Below are positions 44,912-56,268 of a stretch of DNA of 64,000 nucleotides, piece after piece. Location: assembly GCA_014281115.1 (NCBI GenBank), contig JACONQ010000008.1:1302001-1366000 (forward strand), read 5' to 3'. Numbering within the stretch: position 1 is the first letter of the stretch; the number at the start of each line of letters is the position of its first letter. Below the pieces are notes generated by a model. That model was not told the DNA's origin. It ran no database searches and saw only the letters and a list, made by a program, of their open reading frames with translations. The position numbers and the translations under genes are program-made. The stretch comes from Laburnicola sp. R22_1 (Eukaryota > Ascomycota > Dothideomycetes > Pleosporales > Didymosphaeriaceae).

Positions 44912-46480
44912 AGTTAGCTTACTAAATATCTTTTTAAACTTTTTTTTTAGTTTAAGGTTAAAGTAGATTAAGATAAAAGGTTATTATATACTATATACGG
45001 TACCTAATTCTAATTAAAGACTAACCTTAAATACTACCCAACAACACAATAATAGTTTAAACTTACTTATACCCCCTAATATCTATAAGCTTCTAGTCCT
45101 AACGTAAGATTCACTTACACTATATATAGTCTACCTAGATTATTACTATTAGTATTATTAACTATCTGCGCTTACATACTACTTATATAGCGTACTTGCT
45201 TAAATAAGCCAATATAGCTATAATAGTTAAGAGAATCTCGCGAATCTATATAACACTCTTATTACACTAAAGATTATTAATAAACACCTTATCCTTTACC
45301 TTTTACCTCCCTTCTTAGATTCTGTTACTAATAAGAAGCAATTTTATCTACGAGGATAGAAATATAGTCTTCTTAGTTTTTATAAACTAGATAAGCTGCC
45401 AACCTAGCTAGTATATAAGGATTGCCTTATAGATAATTAGATATACTAGGCTCCTATAGACAATTATCTTATAAATAGAACAGAACTCTAGTGTTATTAC
45501 CTTAGTAGTAGTGGCGCAAATCTTTAGCATATACTTTTTAGCAATACTAAGTACTTTAGAAACAATATTAATACCTAAATAGATAGTAGAGCGTAGAGAG
45601 ATAGTAATAGAAGGAGATTTATTAAGGACAATCTTAATATAGTAATAGAGCGATAGTGTATCTAGTACGTATTACCCTTATACTACTTATAAGAAATACT
45701 ACGCACCTATTAATATATTAACTAGTATTATTTGCAATAATTAGGATAGCAAAGGATAGAAATAAATAACTATAGTATGACTACGCTAAAGTCTTATTTC
45801 TTCTCTACTAAAGTTCTAAGTGGCCTCTTTATAAAAATTTTGCTTATAGGAGTAGTACCGCGCCAAGACTACTAAGCTCGCTTAGTAATTCAAACGCGCT
45901 TTTTTTATAACTATATCTTTTTTACGCTCTTTTTAATTACTAAGTAGAGGGCTCTGCTTTTTTTATTATATTATTTAAAATAAAAGCCTATATTGTTCTA
46001 CCCCTAGGTAGTTAATTTAACAACACACACATTCGTATAGTTAAGTAGAAAAACTTTTCTAATATACTACTATAGCTCTCTATAAGTCCGCACTATAGGT
46101 TTAACTACTTCTTAGTAACACTTATCTATTATATTCTCTACTTTACTATTCCTACTATATTAAATTTATATACGCTTAAGGAGTTAATACGCCTTATCTT
46201 TATGTCTATAGAACCTTAGCTAAAGAGTATATATATTAATAAAGTAGTAATACTATAATATATTAAAACGCTAAGAGGTATACTTAAAAAGATAAGTATA
46301 TAATACCTAAGAGGCCTACTAAATCTACGCTAAGTATAAATAGATTTCTAAATTATCTAGCTCTAAAAGGTTAGCCTATAGCTACTATATAAGTAGTTAT
46401 ATAATAGTAATAGTCTAGTATATATAGTATACATAGTAGAGCTCTAAGACTTTTACCTACTAAAGAAGCACTTTTAGAAT
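44912..46480. other. AT-rich RIP block between inverted repeat and transposon F
   Basis: TpA-rich sequence, no gene. It contains the second copy of the direct repeat (45918-46028). It ends at the TA flanking transposon F. Confidence 0.7.
45918..46028 (+). repeat. Dispersed direct repeat, copy 2
   Basis: Matches 43545-43675: TTTTACGCTCTTTTTAATTA, CTAAGTAGAGGGCTCTGC, CTACCCCTAGGTAGTTAATT, ending TTAACAACACAC. The differences are mostly C/T and G/A. Confidence 0.85.
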
Positions 46481-46609
46481 AACGTACTTTGCACTCGAGT
46501 CGATCATTCCATCAAGTCAATCACTTTGCCAAGACCCCACTAAGTTCTATACTATTCACAATAGTACAGAGTCAACACGAACTATTTTCAATAGTCTAAA
46601 TAGGCCAAT

Positions 46610-46909
46610 CTATTCAGAATCTACTTCTACAGGCTGCCTACAGGTTGTTTTGTTATGCCCGGGCTTGCCGCAGCGTCCACAGCGCCATTAAGCAGATTCG
46701 CCTCTATCAGCGCGCACCCTCTTCTTCGCCTTTTGCCCATCACTGCGCGCCCCAAACTCCTTTAGAGTGGCCAGCCGCTGGCCCTCTTTAGCTGTGAGGA
46801 CTCCTTCACGCTGTACTCGCTTTCTTTTATGCAATTTACATCGCGTAGCGGCCTTATTAGTAGCTTAAAGTTCGGCGTTGCGTTTGGTCATTAACACCAA
46901 AGAATGCCC
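46610..46909 (-). pseudogene. Transposase of F, C-terminal part with zinc knuckle
   Basis: The continuation of 54826-56176 after the block of G and I. It reads GHSLVLMTKRNAEL, one stop, then ATNKAATRCKLHKRKRVQREGVL and KKRVRADRGESA, another stop, then a CCHC zinc knuckle CGRCGKPGHNKTTC (C-x2-C-x4-H-x4-C) and the end VEVDSE at 46610. Such a zinc knuckle is known at the C-terminus of some Fot/pogo transposases. This part is clearly less mutated than the other half of the same gene. Confidence 0.87.
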
Positions 46910-48501
46910 TACCGAGTCCGTGCACTCAATGCACGCCGTCAGTCAATGCACGCGATCGCGATTTCGTCCCAACTTCGCACCCCCCACAACTCAACGCCAC
47001 CATGACTATAGAAGAAGCCCTTGCAGAGCTGGATGCTCTTGACCCTAGCGAAAATTTCTCCTACACAGAAATAGCCAAAAAGCATAGTGTTGCTCGCTCG
47101 ACGTTGTCGCGCAAGCACCGAGGTGTCAGCGGGTCGCGTACGGAGGCAGGTTTAGCACGTCGCAATCTTCAACCAGAACAGGAGGCAGAGCTTGTAAAGT
47201 ATATAGAGGGGTTGACAGAGCGAAAGCTACCTCCTACAAGAGAGATGGTGCAGAATTACGCGTCTGATATCGCTGGACACCCTGTCTCCGAGAGCTGGGT
47301 TACTCGCTTCCTCCACCGACACCAGGATGAGCTTACATCCCAATGGAGCACTTCAATGGATCGGCAACGCCACGCTGCCGACTCTGGTGATAAGTACAAG
47401 GTGTACTTCGAACAACTGGGCAGCAAAATCGACTTCTACGAAGTAGCGCCTGAGCATACATACAATATGGATGAGAAAGGCTTTATGATTGGAGCCGTTG
47501 GCAGACAGAAGAGGATCTTCAGCAAGAGGCTATTTAAGAAGAAGCAGTTTAAGCAGATGCTGCAGGATGGCAATCGCGAGTGGATAAGCTTGTTGGCGTG
47601 CGTTTGCGCGGATGGTACAGCGTTGCCGCCAGCTCTTATATATGCGGCTGACTCTAAGAACATATAAGACACCTGGGTGGAGGATGTGAAGGTGGGAGAA
47701 CATATGGCCTTCTTCGGAGTATCAGGCAGCGGCTGGTCGAATAATGGGCTTGGGCTTGCGTGGCTCTAGCAGGTGTTTGAGCGCTTCACAGCAGCTAAAG
47801 CTCGAAGAAAGTACCGCCTATTGCTTGTGGATGGCCATAGCAGCCACCTAATAGAAGAGTTTCTAGAGTACTGCCACAGGCAAAAGATACTGTTAGGTAT
47901 CTATCCACCTCACAGCACCCACACGCTGCAGCCACTCGATGTAGTAATGTTTAAGCCTCTTAGCACAGCATACTTAAAGAAGCTGGCAACACGCCTTTAC
48001 AAGCATCAGGGCTTAGTGCCTGTAACTAAGGCCGACTTCTTTAGCTTGTTTTAGGATGCCTGGATAAGCAGCTTTACTACAAAGAATATCTTTAGCTCCT
48101 TTTAGGCAACAGGTGTACATCCCTTCAACCCCAACGTTATACTCGATCGCTTTACCACCAATAACTTGGACACCTCCAGCAACGCGTCAGAAGAAGCTCC
48201 CACATATAGCAGTGAGGCCTGGCAAAAGTTGAACACAGTCGTAAAACGTGCGTTAAGTAGTGCCTCAGAGAAGGACGCATCTATTATCTGGCAATCGCTC
48301 CACCACATGGCTATCCAAAACACCCTTTTGCAGAGCGAAAATAAGGGCCTGCTTAACGCTCTCACTATTAAGAAAAGAAGAGAGATAAAAGGCAAGTCTC
48401 TAGACCTGCTGCAACACTATGAGTACTGGGGGCCTTCTATGATGTGGACTCCTCGGTCATTCAGGGAGGCCAAGACCCGGATGAGGCTTACAAGGGAGGA
48501 G

Positions 48502-51500
48502 CAGGGTTGTCAACAACCAAACATGCCTCAATATTTTGTTTGAATTTTGTTTGAATTGACAACGTCAACCAAACAAAAAGCTGCTGCTGCAATTTTGATA
48601 GGTCAAACAAACAAAAGAGGCAATTGCAGTCAAAAAATTTGAAGTTTGTTTGAATCGCTTAGCATACTGTAATGATAAGGTACCTAGAGTTAGTGATATA
48701 TTCTTAGTGTTGATGTAACAATAACTTTCCCAACGCTGCAATTATATAGGTATTCCTATAGTAAACAGAGCAAAAAACGGAGCTTCTTAAGTGGATTGTA
48801 CCTGCGTAAAAAAGCCCGCATAACGGATGTGTGCTTCCACTGGCCGCCAGCAACTGATATACATGAATTGCTATTCGGCTTTAGCACCTCCTATCCTCTG
48901 TTCCTCCTCTTTCTTTACGTAGGTAATAAGCTGTTAAAACAATAAATATATATATAATAATCTAAATAAGCTAATATTATAGTGTTGAGGTATTGTAGCA
49001 AAGTGAGTTTGCGCTGTTGCAGCGAAGCCTAAGTTATGTTTATATATTCTGAACCTAGTTACTACTCTTAAAAAATCGTTTGCTATAACCACGCAATAAA
49101 TCTTGTCTTCTATAAGTTAAACTATTAAATCAATGTTGCTAAATTAATTCCTGTCGCCTGTTTTACTATATCTCTATTGTTGCGGGCTGCAGAGCGTCGC
49201 GCAGTACGCCTTGGCATGAAGTGGTAATGTTGGCTAGCCGACCGCGTACTTTCCGCGTACCTTGCGCGTCAACGCTTACACACCCACTATACTTTGGCTT
49301 ACTTGCCTGCGCCTACAGCTTACTTTTTCGCGCCTTTGCTTACCTTCACGCTTACCATGCCCCCAAAACGAAGCCGCGAGCCTGCTGAGGCATCCGAACC
49401 TATGCCCAAACGTTCCCAACGTGCGCCGAAACCCAGCCAGCGCCTTATGGATAGCCAGCGGCCGCTTACTCCTCCGCTAACCCAGCCGTCTATTGAGGTA
49501 GTTGACGAGCCGGAGCCGCCTATTGAGGTGCTTGAAAGTACTCTAGAGCCGCGCTCAATAGAGCCACCAACCGAGCTAGAGGAGCGCGCCCGGAGGCCAT
49601 CACCACGGCCTATACTACAAGCCTTACAGGCCGATGAGCCAGCTTGGGAGTTGCTGTTAGTGGCTAATAAGCCGCCTATAGCTACTAAGCCGCCGCGCGC
49701 GTTTAGTAATGCTGCCACAGAGGCTTCAGTGGAGGAGGACGCTGCGCCTAGTGTTGACTTCACCAACTACGAAGGCCTTGACTTGAAGCGCCTGCTGGGC
49801 TTCAATGTGCCTCTATCCACACCCACAGGCAACATCAGCTGGGTCTTTAGGCACGGCTATCGCCTTCGAAAGCTTAGTACTAACCCTAAGAAGATCTACT
49901 TCTAATGCAAGCACTGTCACATCAACAGAAAGAAGGGCGGCCTACACCAGACCACTCTGTCAACTACAGCCGCCAACAACCATTTGAAGCAAGACCTTCC
50001 CGGCCATCGGCTCACCAAACAAGGCACTATCGTACACAAGAGGCCGCTCGAACCTGGCCAGAAGTCGCTGCGATGGGCGGAAGAAAACGGGGTCACATTA
50101 AGCCAAGATGCAACGCAGGAGCTGGGTAACTTCGACGTACAAGGCTTCAGGCAAGCTGCAGTGTTATGGCTCGTCAACAACAACAGGCCATTACGCGAGT
50201 TTGAGACTGAGTCCTTCCGCGCGATGATCAGGTTCGCCAACCCAGAGGCAGAGGCGGCGCTATGGAGGTCTCACAACAGCGTTTCGAGGTTCGTGATGAG
50301 GCTTTACAGCTGGCTACAACCTCAAGTCAAGCGCGCCTTGTCTGAGGCCTCTAGCAAAATACACATAAGCTTTGACGGCTGGACTACTAAGGGGGAAGCG
50401 CGGCTTCTTTGCAATTTGTGCGCACTACGCTGACTCTCAAGGCAATATAGTTGACCTTCCCATCGCCTTGCCGCAGCTGGTTGGTGCGCACACAGGCTCA
50501 GCGATCGCGGAAGCTGTCGTACGAATCCTACGCTACTTTGAGATTTCTAGCAGCAATTTGGGCTATTTCGTGCTTGACAACGCCTACAACAACGATACTG
50601 CAGTTAATAAACTCGGCACAATGTACGGCTTTATCGCCAACGATCGACGCCTCCGCTGCGCTTGCCACATACTCAACCTCGTTGGGCAAACTATTATGTT
50701 TGGCACTAACTCCGACGCCTTTAATAACGAGCCTGAACACTACAACAAAGAGGAGTTTTATATGAAGCAATAGCGGAAAGATGGTCCGCTTGGCGTGTTT
50801 CTTGATATTGTTAACTACATTAACACGCCAAAACAATGGGGTATATTTGAGGATTGTCAGAACAGCGAAGCAGTTGAGATGCCTGCTGGCGCTACAGCAA
50901 GACGCCGTGAGCCTTTCAAGCCTGGAGTTACGCGTTGGAACAGCTATCATAACTGCTTTAAGCGCGGTGTTGAGCTACAACACGCCATCAACAGCTACTC
51001 CTCCTACCACATACAAGAGACTAAGCACGCTAACGAGCTTGCCAAAAGCAACAACACTAAGCCGCCTATTATGCCGCAGTGGATGCGATCAGGCGGGCTT
51101 GCAGCTGCAGACTGGGCGGTAATTACCAAGTACATTGAGGTGCTTGAGCCGCTGAAGTCCGCAACTAATCGCTTACAAGGTCGCGGCAAAGCTGGCACTT
51201 ACGGCGCGTTATACGAGGTTATCCCTATGTTTGAGTCTCTTATTGCTAACCTAGATGCCCGCCTTAGACTGTTTGAAAGCGTCAATTACCTGCCAGACAA
51301 GGCGCCAGAAGATCACGTCGCTATCAACGTACGTGCTGCGCTCAAGAAGGCAAGCAAGTACCTTAATAAACTCCTCAAAATCCCCGTCTACTACACTGCC
51401 ACGGCACTCCACCCACGCTTCAAGAACTACTTTAAACGCTTCTGGCGTGAGAAGCCCGCACAGTTACAAGCTACGCACGCGAGCTTCGAGCAGCTTTGGG

Positions 51501-52170
51501 CTCGTTACAAGCCCGCCCTAGCGACAGCAACAACAATAACAACTGCGCCTAAACACGCGATGAGCAGCTTTGACGACGCGATCGATTCGGTACTTGACAA
51601 CAGCGACGAGATAATAGGGGTGGCGGATAAGTACGAGAGCTGGCTTAGAGAGCCAACATGGACATCAGAACAGTACAAAACTGGCTGTACAGCTGTCCAA
51701 TACTGGTACCAGCTCAAGCCGAGGTATCCCAATTTGTCACGATTGGCGCTGGACGTGTTAACTATCCCTGCCTCCAGCGCTGACTGTGAGCGAGTCTTCT
51801 CGGGTACTGGCGACGTACTTGAGCCACAGAGACGCAAAATGGGCAGCCAACTATTGGCTGCTTTAATTTGTACTCAACGATGGATTCGAGCAGGTTTTAA
51901 ACCTCCAAGCGCAAAGGTGGTGGCAACGTACGATGACAATAAGCTCAACGAACAGTTTAGCATACATGAGTGGGAGGAGCCGCCGCCTATAACACCACCA
52001 GAGTCTCTTTCACAGTCCTCTTAAAGTACTCAAAATCAAACAAACAATCAAATAAAAAGCGCCTCTATAGCTCCATCAAATCAAACAAACAAACTACAAC
52101 ACCAAGAAAGTCGTCAAACAAACAAATTCAGAGCCACAAATTTTGTTTGTTTTGTTTATTGACAAGTCTG
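48502..52170 (+). mobile_element. hAT transposon H with perfect 8-bp duplication
   Basis: 3669 bp. The ends read CAGGGTTGTCAACAA (48502) and, on the other strand, CAGACTTGTCAATAA (from 52170). The 8-bp GGGAGGAG is duplicated exactly at 48494-48501 and 52171-52178. CAG-type tips and an 8-bp duplication are diagnostic of hAT elements. Both subterminal regions (48525-48660, 52030-52160) carry several copies of GTTTGTTTGA or its complement, likely transposase binding sites. It is inserted in the coding region of transposon G. Confidence 0.95.
49357..52024 (+). pseudogene. hAT transposase, two stops and one frameshift
   Basis: It starts MPPKRSREPAEASEPMPKRS at 49357 with a Pro-rich N-terminus. 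A BED-type zinc finger follows (CKHCHINRKKGG...TTAANNHLKQDLPGH) with a stop at 49903 just before its first Cys. The RNase-H-like core contains HISFDGWTT (first Asp) and FVLDNAYNND (second Asp), with a one-base frameshift near 50390 between them, right after FDGWTTKG. A second stop is at 50771 (MKQ*RKDG). The last part, open from 50795 to 52024, ends in the hAT dimerisation domain YPNLSRLALDVLTIPASSAD / CERVFSGTGDVL, which includes the Glu expected to complete the triad. Length (about 888 codons) fits fungal hAT enzymes. Confidence 0.92.
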
Positions 52171-52722
52171 GGGAGGAGAGAGAGGCAGAGGAGAAGGAAA
52201 AAGCCAACATAAAGGAGCTTGCTAAGGCTAATAAGCTATACAACGAAAAGATTGCGCAGGAGAAGCGTAAGAAGTGGAAGAAGGAGAAGGAAGAGCGTGA
52301 CTGGTTAGCTACTGTAAAGGCTAAGGAAGTCGCTGAGTGCAAGGCAGAGAGAGAGCGCCAAAAGCAAGCTCGCGACTCTCAAAAAGCTGTACAAAAGCCC
52401 TCTATAAGCAAGCGCAAGGCGTCACAGAAAGCAGCACCAAGAAAGAAGCAGAAACGTAGTGCTAGGGATGATGTAGGTGGTGCCTCGCGCACAGCGCGTA
52501 CCCCAACACCTCCACACCAAACCAACACTCGCGGCCGCAAAATCCTTCGGCCAAGAAAGTATTGGTGAGACAGTTTATCGCATAGGGCTATAGAGTACTC
52601 CACCAAGTTATTTTGTGATAATAGCTATGTTGTGTGGCTCTACAGCTTCAAGTTTGTGTAGCCCGTTTTGGTGATGCGCGTGCATTGACTGACGGCGTGC
52701 ATTGAGTGCACGGACTCGGGTA

Positions 52723-54823
52723 ACGTGTCCGTGCGCGTAACGCCCGGATTCGCGTAACGCCCCGCCCAACACCATCTCCGGCATCCCAAAGATGAGGTTG
52801 TAGAGCCACCCACAATAGCTATTATTATAAGATTTTGAAGTGGAGTAGTAAACAGAGGCATGCGATTAATTTGTACTATTTAAATTTCCTTGGAAGCTTG
52901 ACGTTGCGGCCGCGCCGCGTAGTCTTAAGTGGAACTGCTAATGCAGCACCTGCGGCCTCCTTAGCAGCTATAGTACTAACCACATGTTTCTAACGCTTTC
53001 TACTCTGTAGAAATGGCTGCGCGGCCTTTCTCTTAGCCTTTTAGGAAGATTGTAGAGCTTTTGCAGCGTTGGCTGCCTCCTTCTAGCGAGTGCGCTCTGC
53101 TGCCTTCTTAGCCCTCTCCTTCTCCCTCACCTTTTTAGCCTCCTCTCGCGCAGCACGCTTTTCCTGCTGGATCTTCTCCTTATATAACTTAGCTGCCTTC
53201 TTCAGCTCTGCTGTCTCTGCTTTTTAAAACTGCTGCTCCTTCTCCTCCTGTTCCTTAACTAATTAACGAACATATGCCTCCCTCACCTTCCTTGGTAACC
53301 AGAAGACTGCTCCACCATAGTACTCCTTACGCTGTTGAAGATCTAGAGCTTTGCCCTTCTTTTCACGCTTTTTCTTGATAGATAGCGCCTGCTTAACCCT
53401 ATCTAACTCATAGTGGAGTAGCTCATTTTGAACAGATAGATAGTAGAGCGATTAACGAAGCTTCTGTGTATCTTTACTACTCTAATCCTTTACTACAGAG
53501 CGCATAAGCCTATCCATCTTTCTCTAGTTATAATCGCTGAGTCCTGATAAGGAGCTATCTCCTAATTCCTGATCCTGGGCGAACCTTTCAAGGATAGGAT
53601 CAGGATTAGGAGGTGATATGCCTGTTGCTTTGAAAGAGCTGAGGATAGTTAATTCCTTAAAGGAGGCGTTCCACGCATTCCAGAATAGTGGGAAGAAGTT
53701 AGCCTTTTTAATAGAAACTAGGCCTTAGCTTATGTAAAGGTATCTTAATAGTTCTTCTAAGTAGGCAGTTAAGAAAGGCTTAAACATAGCAACATTAAGT
53801 GGCTAAAGCGTATAAGTTGAATAGGGAGGCAGGATAGCAAGGAGGATCCTGTTCTAATCACAGTAGTTGATAAAGTCCATAGTGATGTAGGAGCCGTGGC
53901 CATCTAGGATTAGGAGTTAATATAATTGTTAAGTCTTCTCTTTTGTGCAGCGATCAAACACCTGCTTAAGCCAGGCAAGTCCAATACTGTTATTCGTCCA
54001 GCCAGAGGATAATAAGGTGATAAAGACTTCATATTCTCCTGCCTTAATATCATCTACCCAGGCTAATTAGATGCCCTTGTTAGCAGCCTCATAGATGAGG
54101 CTTGGTGGCAGAGCTGATCCATCAGCGCAGATACATGCCAGGAGCGTGATCCACGCGCGATTGCCATCCTGGAGTGATGCCCTAACCTCCTTCTTCTCCC
54201 ACATTCGCCTGCTGAATACCCTTTTTAATCTGCTAACCAGACCAATTAGGAAGCCTTTCTTATCCATATTGTAGGTATGACAAGGATCTATCTAATATTA
54301 ATCAATCTTGCTGTGTAGGAGCTGAAAATAGAGGCGATATTTATCCTCTAAATCAGCCTTGTGGCGATTACTGTCCATGCCAACTGCCTATTGTAAGATA
54401 AGATGAATGCTGTGCCGGTTGATAAAGCGAGTAACCCAGCTCTCGCTAACTGCCTCTTTAGCTATTATAAAGGCGAAATTTCGTATTATCTCTCTTATAG
54501 GGGGCATGTGTCTCTCTGTGAGTCCTTTGATATATTGTATAAGCTCCTGCTCTTGTTGTGAGTTGAGCTTCTGCTGGTTGATTGCCTTGGCTTTCCGAGG
54601 TGCCTGAGAGCCTTGGTGTCTTCGGCTGAGCGTAGAGCGATCAATACCGTGTTTAGCTGCTATTTTCGTATATGAAAAATTGTCTCCTGGTTCTAGCGAT
54701 TCGATTTCTTCAATCGCAGCCTGGATCGGGTCCATATTGGTGGAGTTATCGCGTGTTGAAGTTGGGGCTGATTTCGGTGGGCGGGGCGTTACGCGAATCC
54801 GGGCGTTACGCGCACGGACACGT
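52723..54823 (-). mobile_element. Transposon I, pogo-type, abutting G
   Basis: 2101 bp with 45-bp terminal inverted repeats (52723-52767 and 54779-54823) starting ACGTGTCCGTGCGCGTAACG. TA is at 52721-52722 (shared with G) and 54824-54825. Same subfamily as E and G but more heavily mutated. Together with G it occupies a single TA of transposon F. Confidence 0.93.
52876..54735 (-). pseudogene. Transposase of I, about 15 stops, no frameshift
   Basis: A frame of 620 codons from MDPIQAAIEEIESLEPGDNF (54735) to RRGRNVKLPRKFK (stop 52876). The first 115 codons are open and give the HTH (FSYTKIAAKHGIDRSTLSRR) and the CENP-B-type region (SWVTRFINRH). Later stops fall mostly at Gln or Trp positions of E and G. 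First catalytic site YNMDKKGF (Glu beside Asp changed to Lys); second LLILDGHGSY; third mutated, PLNVAMF (Asp to Asn). The tail is the same Lys/Glu/Arg-rich coiled coil as in E and G. Confidence 0.88.
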
Positions 54824-54825
54824 TA

Positions 54826-56176
54826 TTAGCTTGGCGCCTTTAACGAGCTTTTCCACCGCCTTAACCATATAAGTTAGGGAACTATCTACATGCCTTTGAA
54901 TCCTCTACTTAACCAGCGTCGATTGCGACCTAAGTTCTGTACTATTTCGCGGAGTTTGCGACTCCTATATACTATCGCGAATAGTACAAAGTGGAGGCGT
55001 ACGCAGGCGGATGTTAAGCTGCGATATCACAACTTCTGGGTCGTGGGGCACTAGGCCAGCACCTTAAAAGCCTCCTTTAATATTACTTTCAGTAATTAAA
55101 GCCTTAAAAGCAGCAATAAAGCAAGGTAGAAACTTAATTTTAGTAATGTGCGTGATGTGGTTATGCATCAGATTCTCGGCTTAGCGCCCATACGCCTTCT
55201 TTAACGGCGCAAAACAACCCACGTTAAGTGGCTGCAAGAGGTGCGACAAATGTGGAGGCATATAGAGAGTAATAATATTACTCTTTTTACAGTAATCCTA
55301 GAATTCGAGCGAGTTATAACTTTTGTAGCCATTAATAATAAGCAAACATGCTCCACTAGTAGTACGCCTCTTTGTATACTTATTAAAGTGCTTTAGCCAT
55401 TATAGACTAAGCTTATTTATTATCTAGCCGTTCTTAGAGACTGCAATAACCTAATTATAAGGTAAATCCTTCTCCTTATACTAGGCAAAGAGGTGGTGCT
55501 TGCCCCCAAAGATAATAAAGAGTGGGATCCACCACCCTATTACGTTAATGCCTTAGATAACTATTGTCCACTTCCTATTGCCCTACTGCACCTACTTTAG
55601 CTATCCTTAACACTTAGAGCCTATAACTACTACTCTAGTTAATATTATGCCTATTATAAAGCTAGACTCGTCGAAATTGTAGGTGTCCTTATTTAGGATA
55701 CTATACTTGGCCTTTATGTTTTCCACAAGCTGGAACCAGCCTTGTATTACCTTAGGATCCTCCTAGAGGGCTCTCTTGTAGTCGTACTTTCAATTAAACT
55801 TGACTTAAAGCTTTGGCTAGCGCTTAACAAAGTTATAAGGACACCTCTAGCCAACTGGCTTATAGTGGCGTGCAGCCAGTAAAGAATCGGCCATATCTTT
55901 TATAGCATTAAGCCGAGGCGGAAATTCTCGCGCGTCTAGGTTGAGTATATGCTGCATAATCACCTGCTCCTCTCTTATAGTAAGTCTTATTTTGTTAGGT
56001 ACGCAGTTGCGTCTAAACGTCTTTCTAGCGCGTTAGTTGCTAAGTGTACTTTAAGAGACGTTATAGAGGGCTGTAGCGCGTTACTAAGAGAGTGTTGCGT
56101 CTTGTTTAATAGCCTAGATTATAAGCTATATACGCGCTTCTTTTAACGCTAGTAGTTTGTTATATGGTTGAGGCAT
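54826..56176 (-). pseudogene. Transposase of F, N-terminal and catalytic part
   Basis: It starts MPQPYNKLLALKEARI at 56176. Readable pieces are the CENP-B-like region (VIMQHILNLDAREFPPRLNA), the first catalytic site YNFDESSF, LLIINGYKS (second aspartate mutated to Asn) and [17 protein letters not shown] (third aspartate also Asn). Some twenty in-frame stops but no frameshift are seen, and the changes are of RIP type. It ends at 54826 beside the TA where transposon I begins; the C-terminus lies 7.9 kb away at 46610-46909. Confidence 0.88.
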
Positions 56177-56268
56177 TGCGTTGTACTATTGCTAATAGTA
56201 CGTTTTGGTAGGGTCTTGGCAAAGTGATTGACTTGATAGAATAATCGACTCGAGTGCAAAGTATGTTA

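Larger units (their letters stand above)
47002..52568 (+). pseudogene. Transposase of G, split by the hAT insertion
   Basis: The first part runs from ATG 47002 (MTIEEALAELDALDPSENF) to 48501; the second part is 52179-52568. Keeping one copy of the 8-bp duplication restores one frame of 630 codons (RLTREE then REAEEKEKANIKEL). HTH is FSYTEIAKKHSVARSTLSRK; the core is YNMDEKGF, LLLVDGHSSH and QPLDVVMF with DD35D spacing. Four in-frame stops (near 47665, 47767, 48052, 48103) lie in contexts where Gln is expected in at least three, so CAG/CAA to TAG/TAA. The tail is Lys/Arg-rich coiled coil ending RGRKILRPRKYW at 52568. Inactive through both stops and insertion. Confidence 0.9.
46912..52720 (+). 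mobile_element. Transposon G, pogo-type, carrying hAT element H
   Basis: Terminal inverted repeats of about 43 bp (46912-46955, 52678-52720) start CCGAGTCCGTGCACTCAATG; the right copy has one extra C. TA lies on both sides (46910-46911, 52721-52722). Without the hAT insertion and its duplication it is about 2.13 kb, matching E (2.11) and I (2.10). It is inserted in transposon F and shares its right TA with transposon I. Confidence 0.92.
46482..56266 (-). mobile_element. Transposon F, outer pogo-type element with three insertions
   Basis: Terminal inverted repeats of 56 bp (46482-46537 and 56211-56266) start ACGTACTTTGCACTCGAGTC; the right copy has a few G/A differences (ACATAC...). TA lies on both sides (46480-46481, 56267-56268). 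The body is split by G and I at one TA: when one TA is kept, the minus-strand coding frame continues exactly from 54826 to 46909 (KLVKGAKLIGHSLVLMTKRN). Original length about 1.9 kb, like transposon A, to which its transposase is closest. Confidence 0.93.

Noticed and set aside
48499..48506. First reading of the hAT end as TTGTCAAC with duplication GAGCAGGG
   Set aside because: The flanks did not match; moving the end to CAGGG gave an exact 8-bp duplication GGGAGGAG on both sides.
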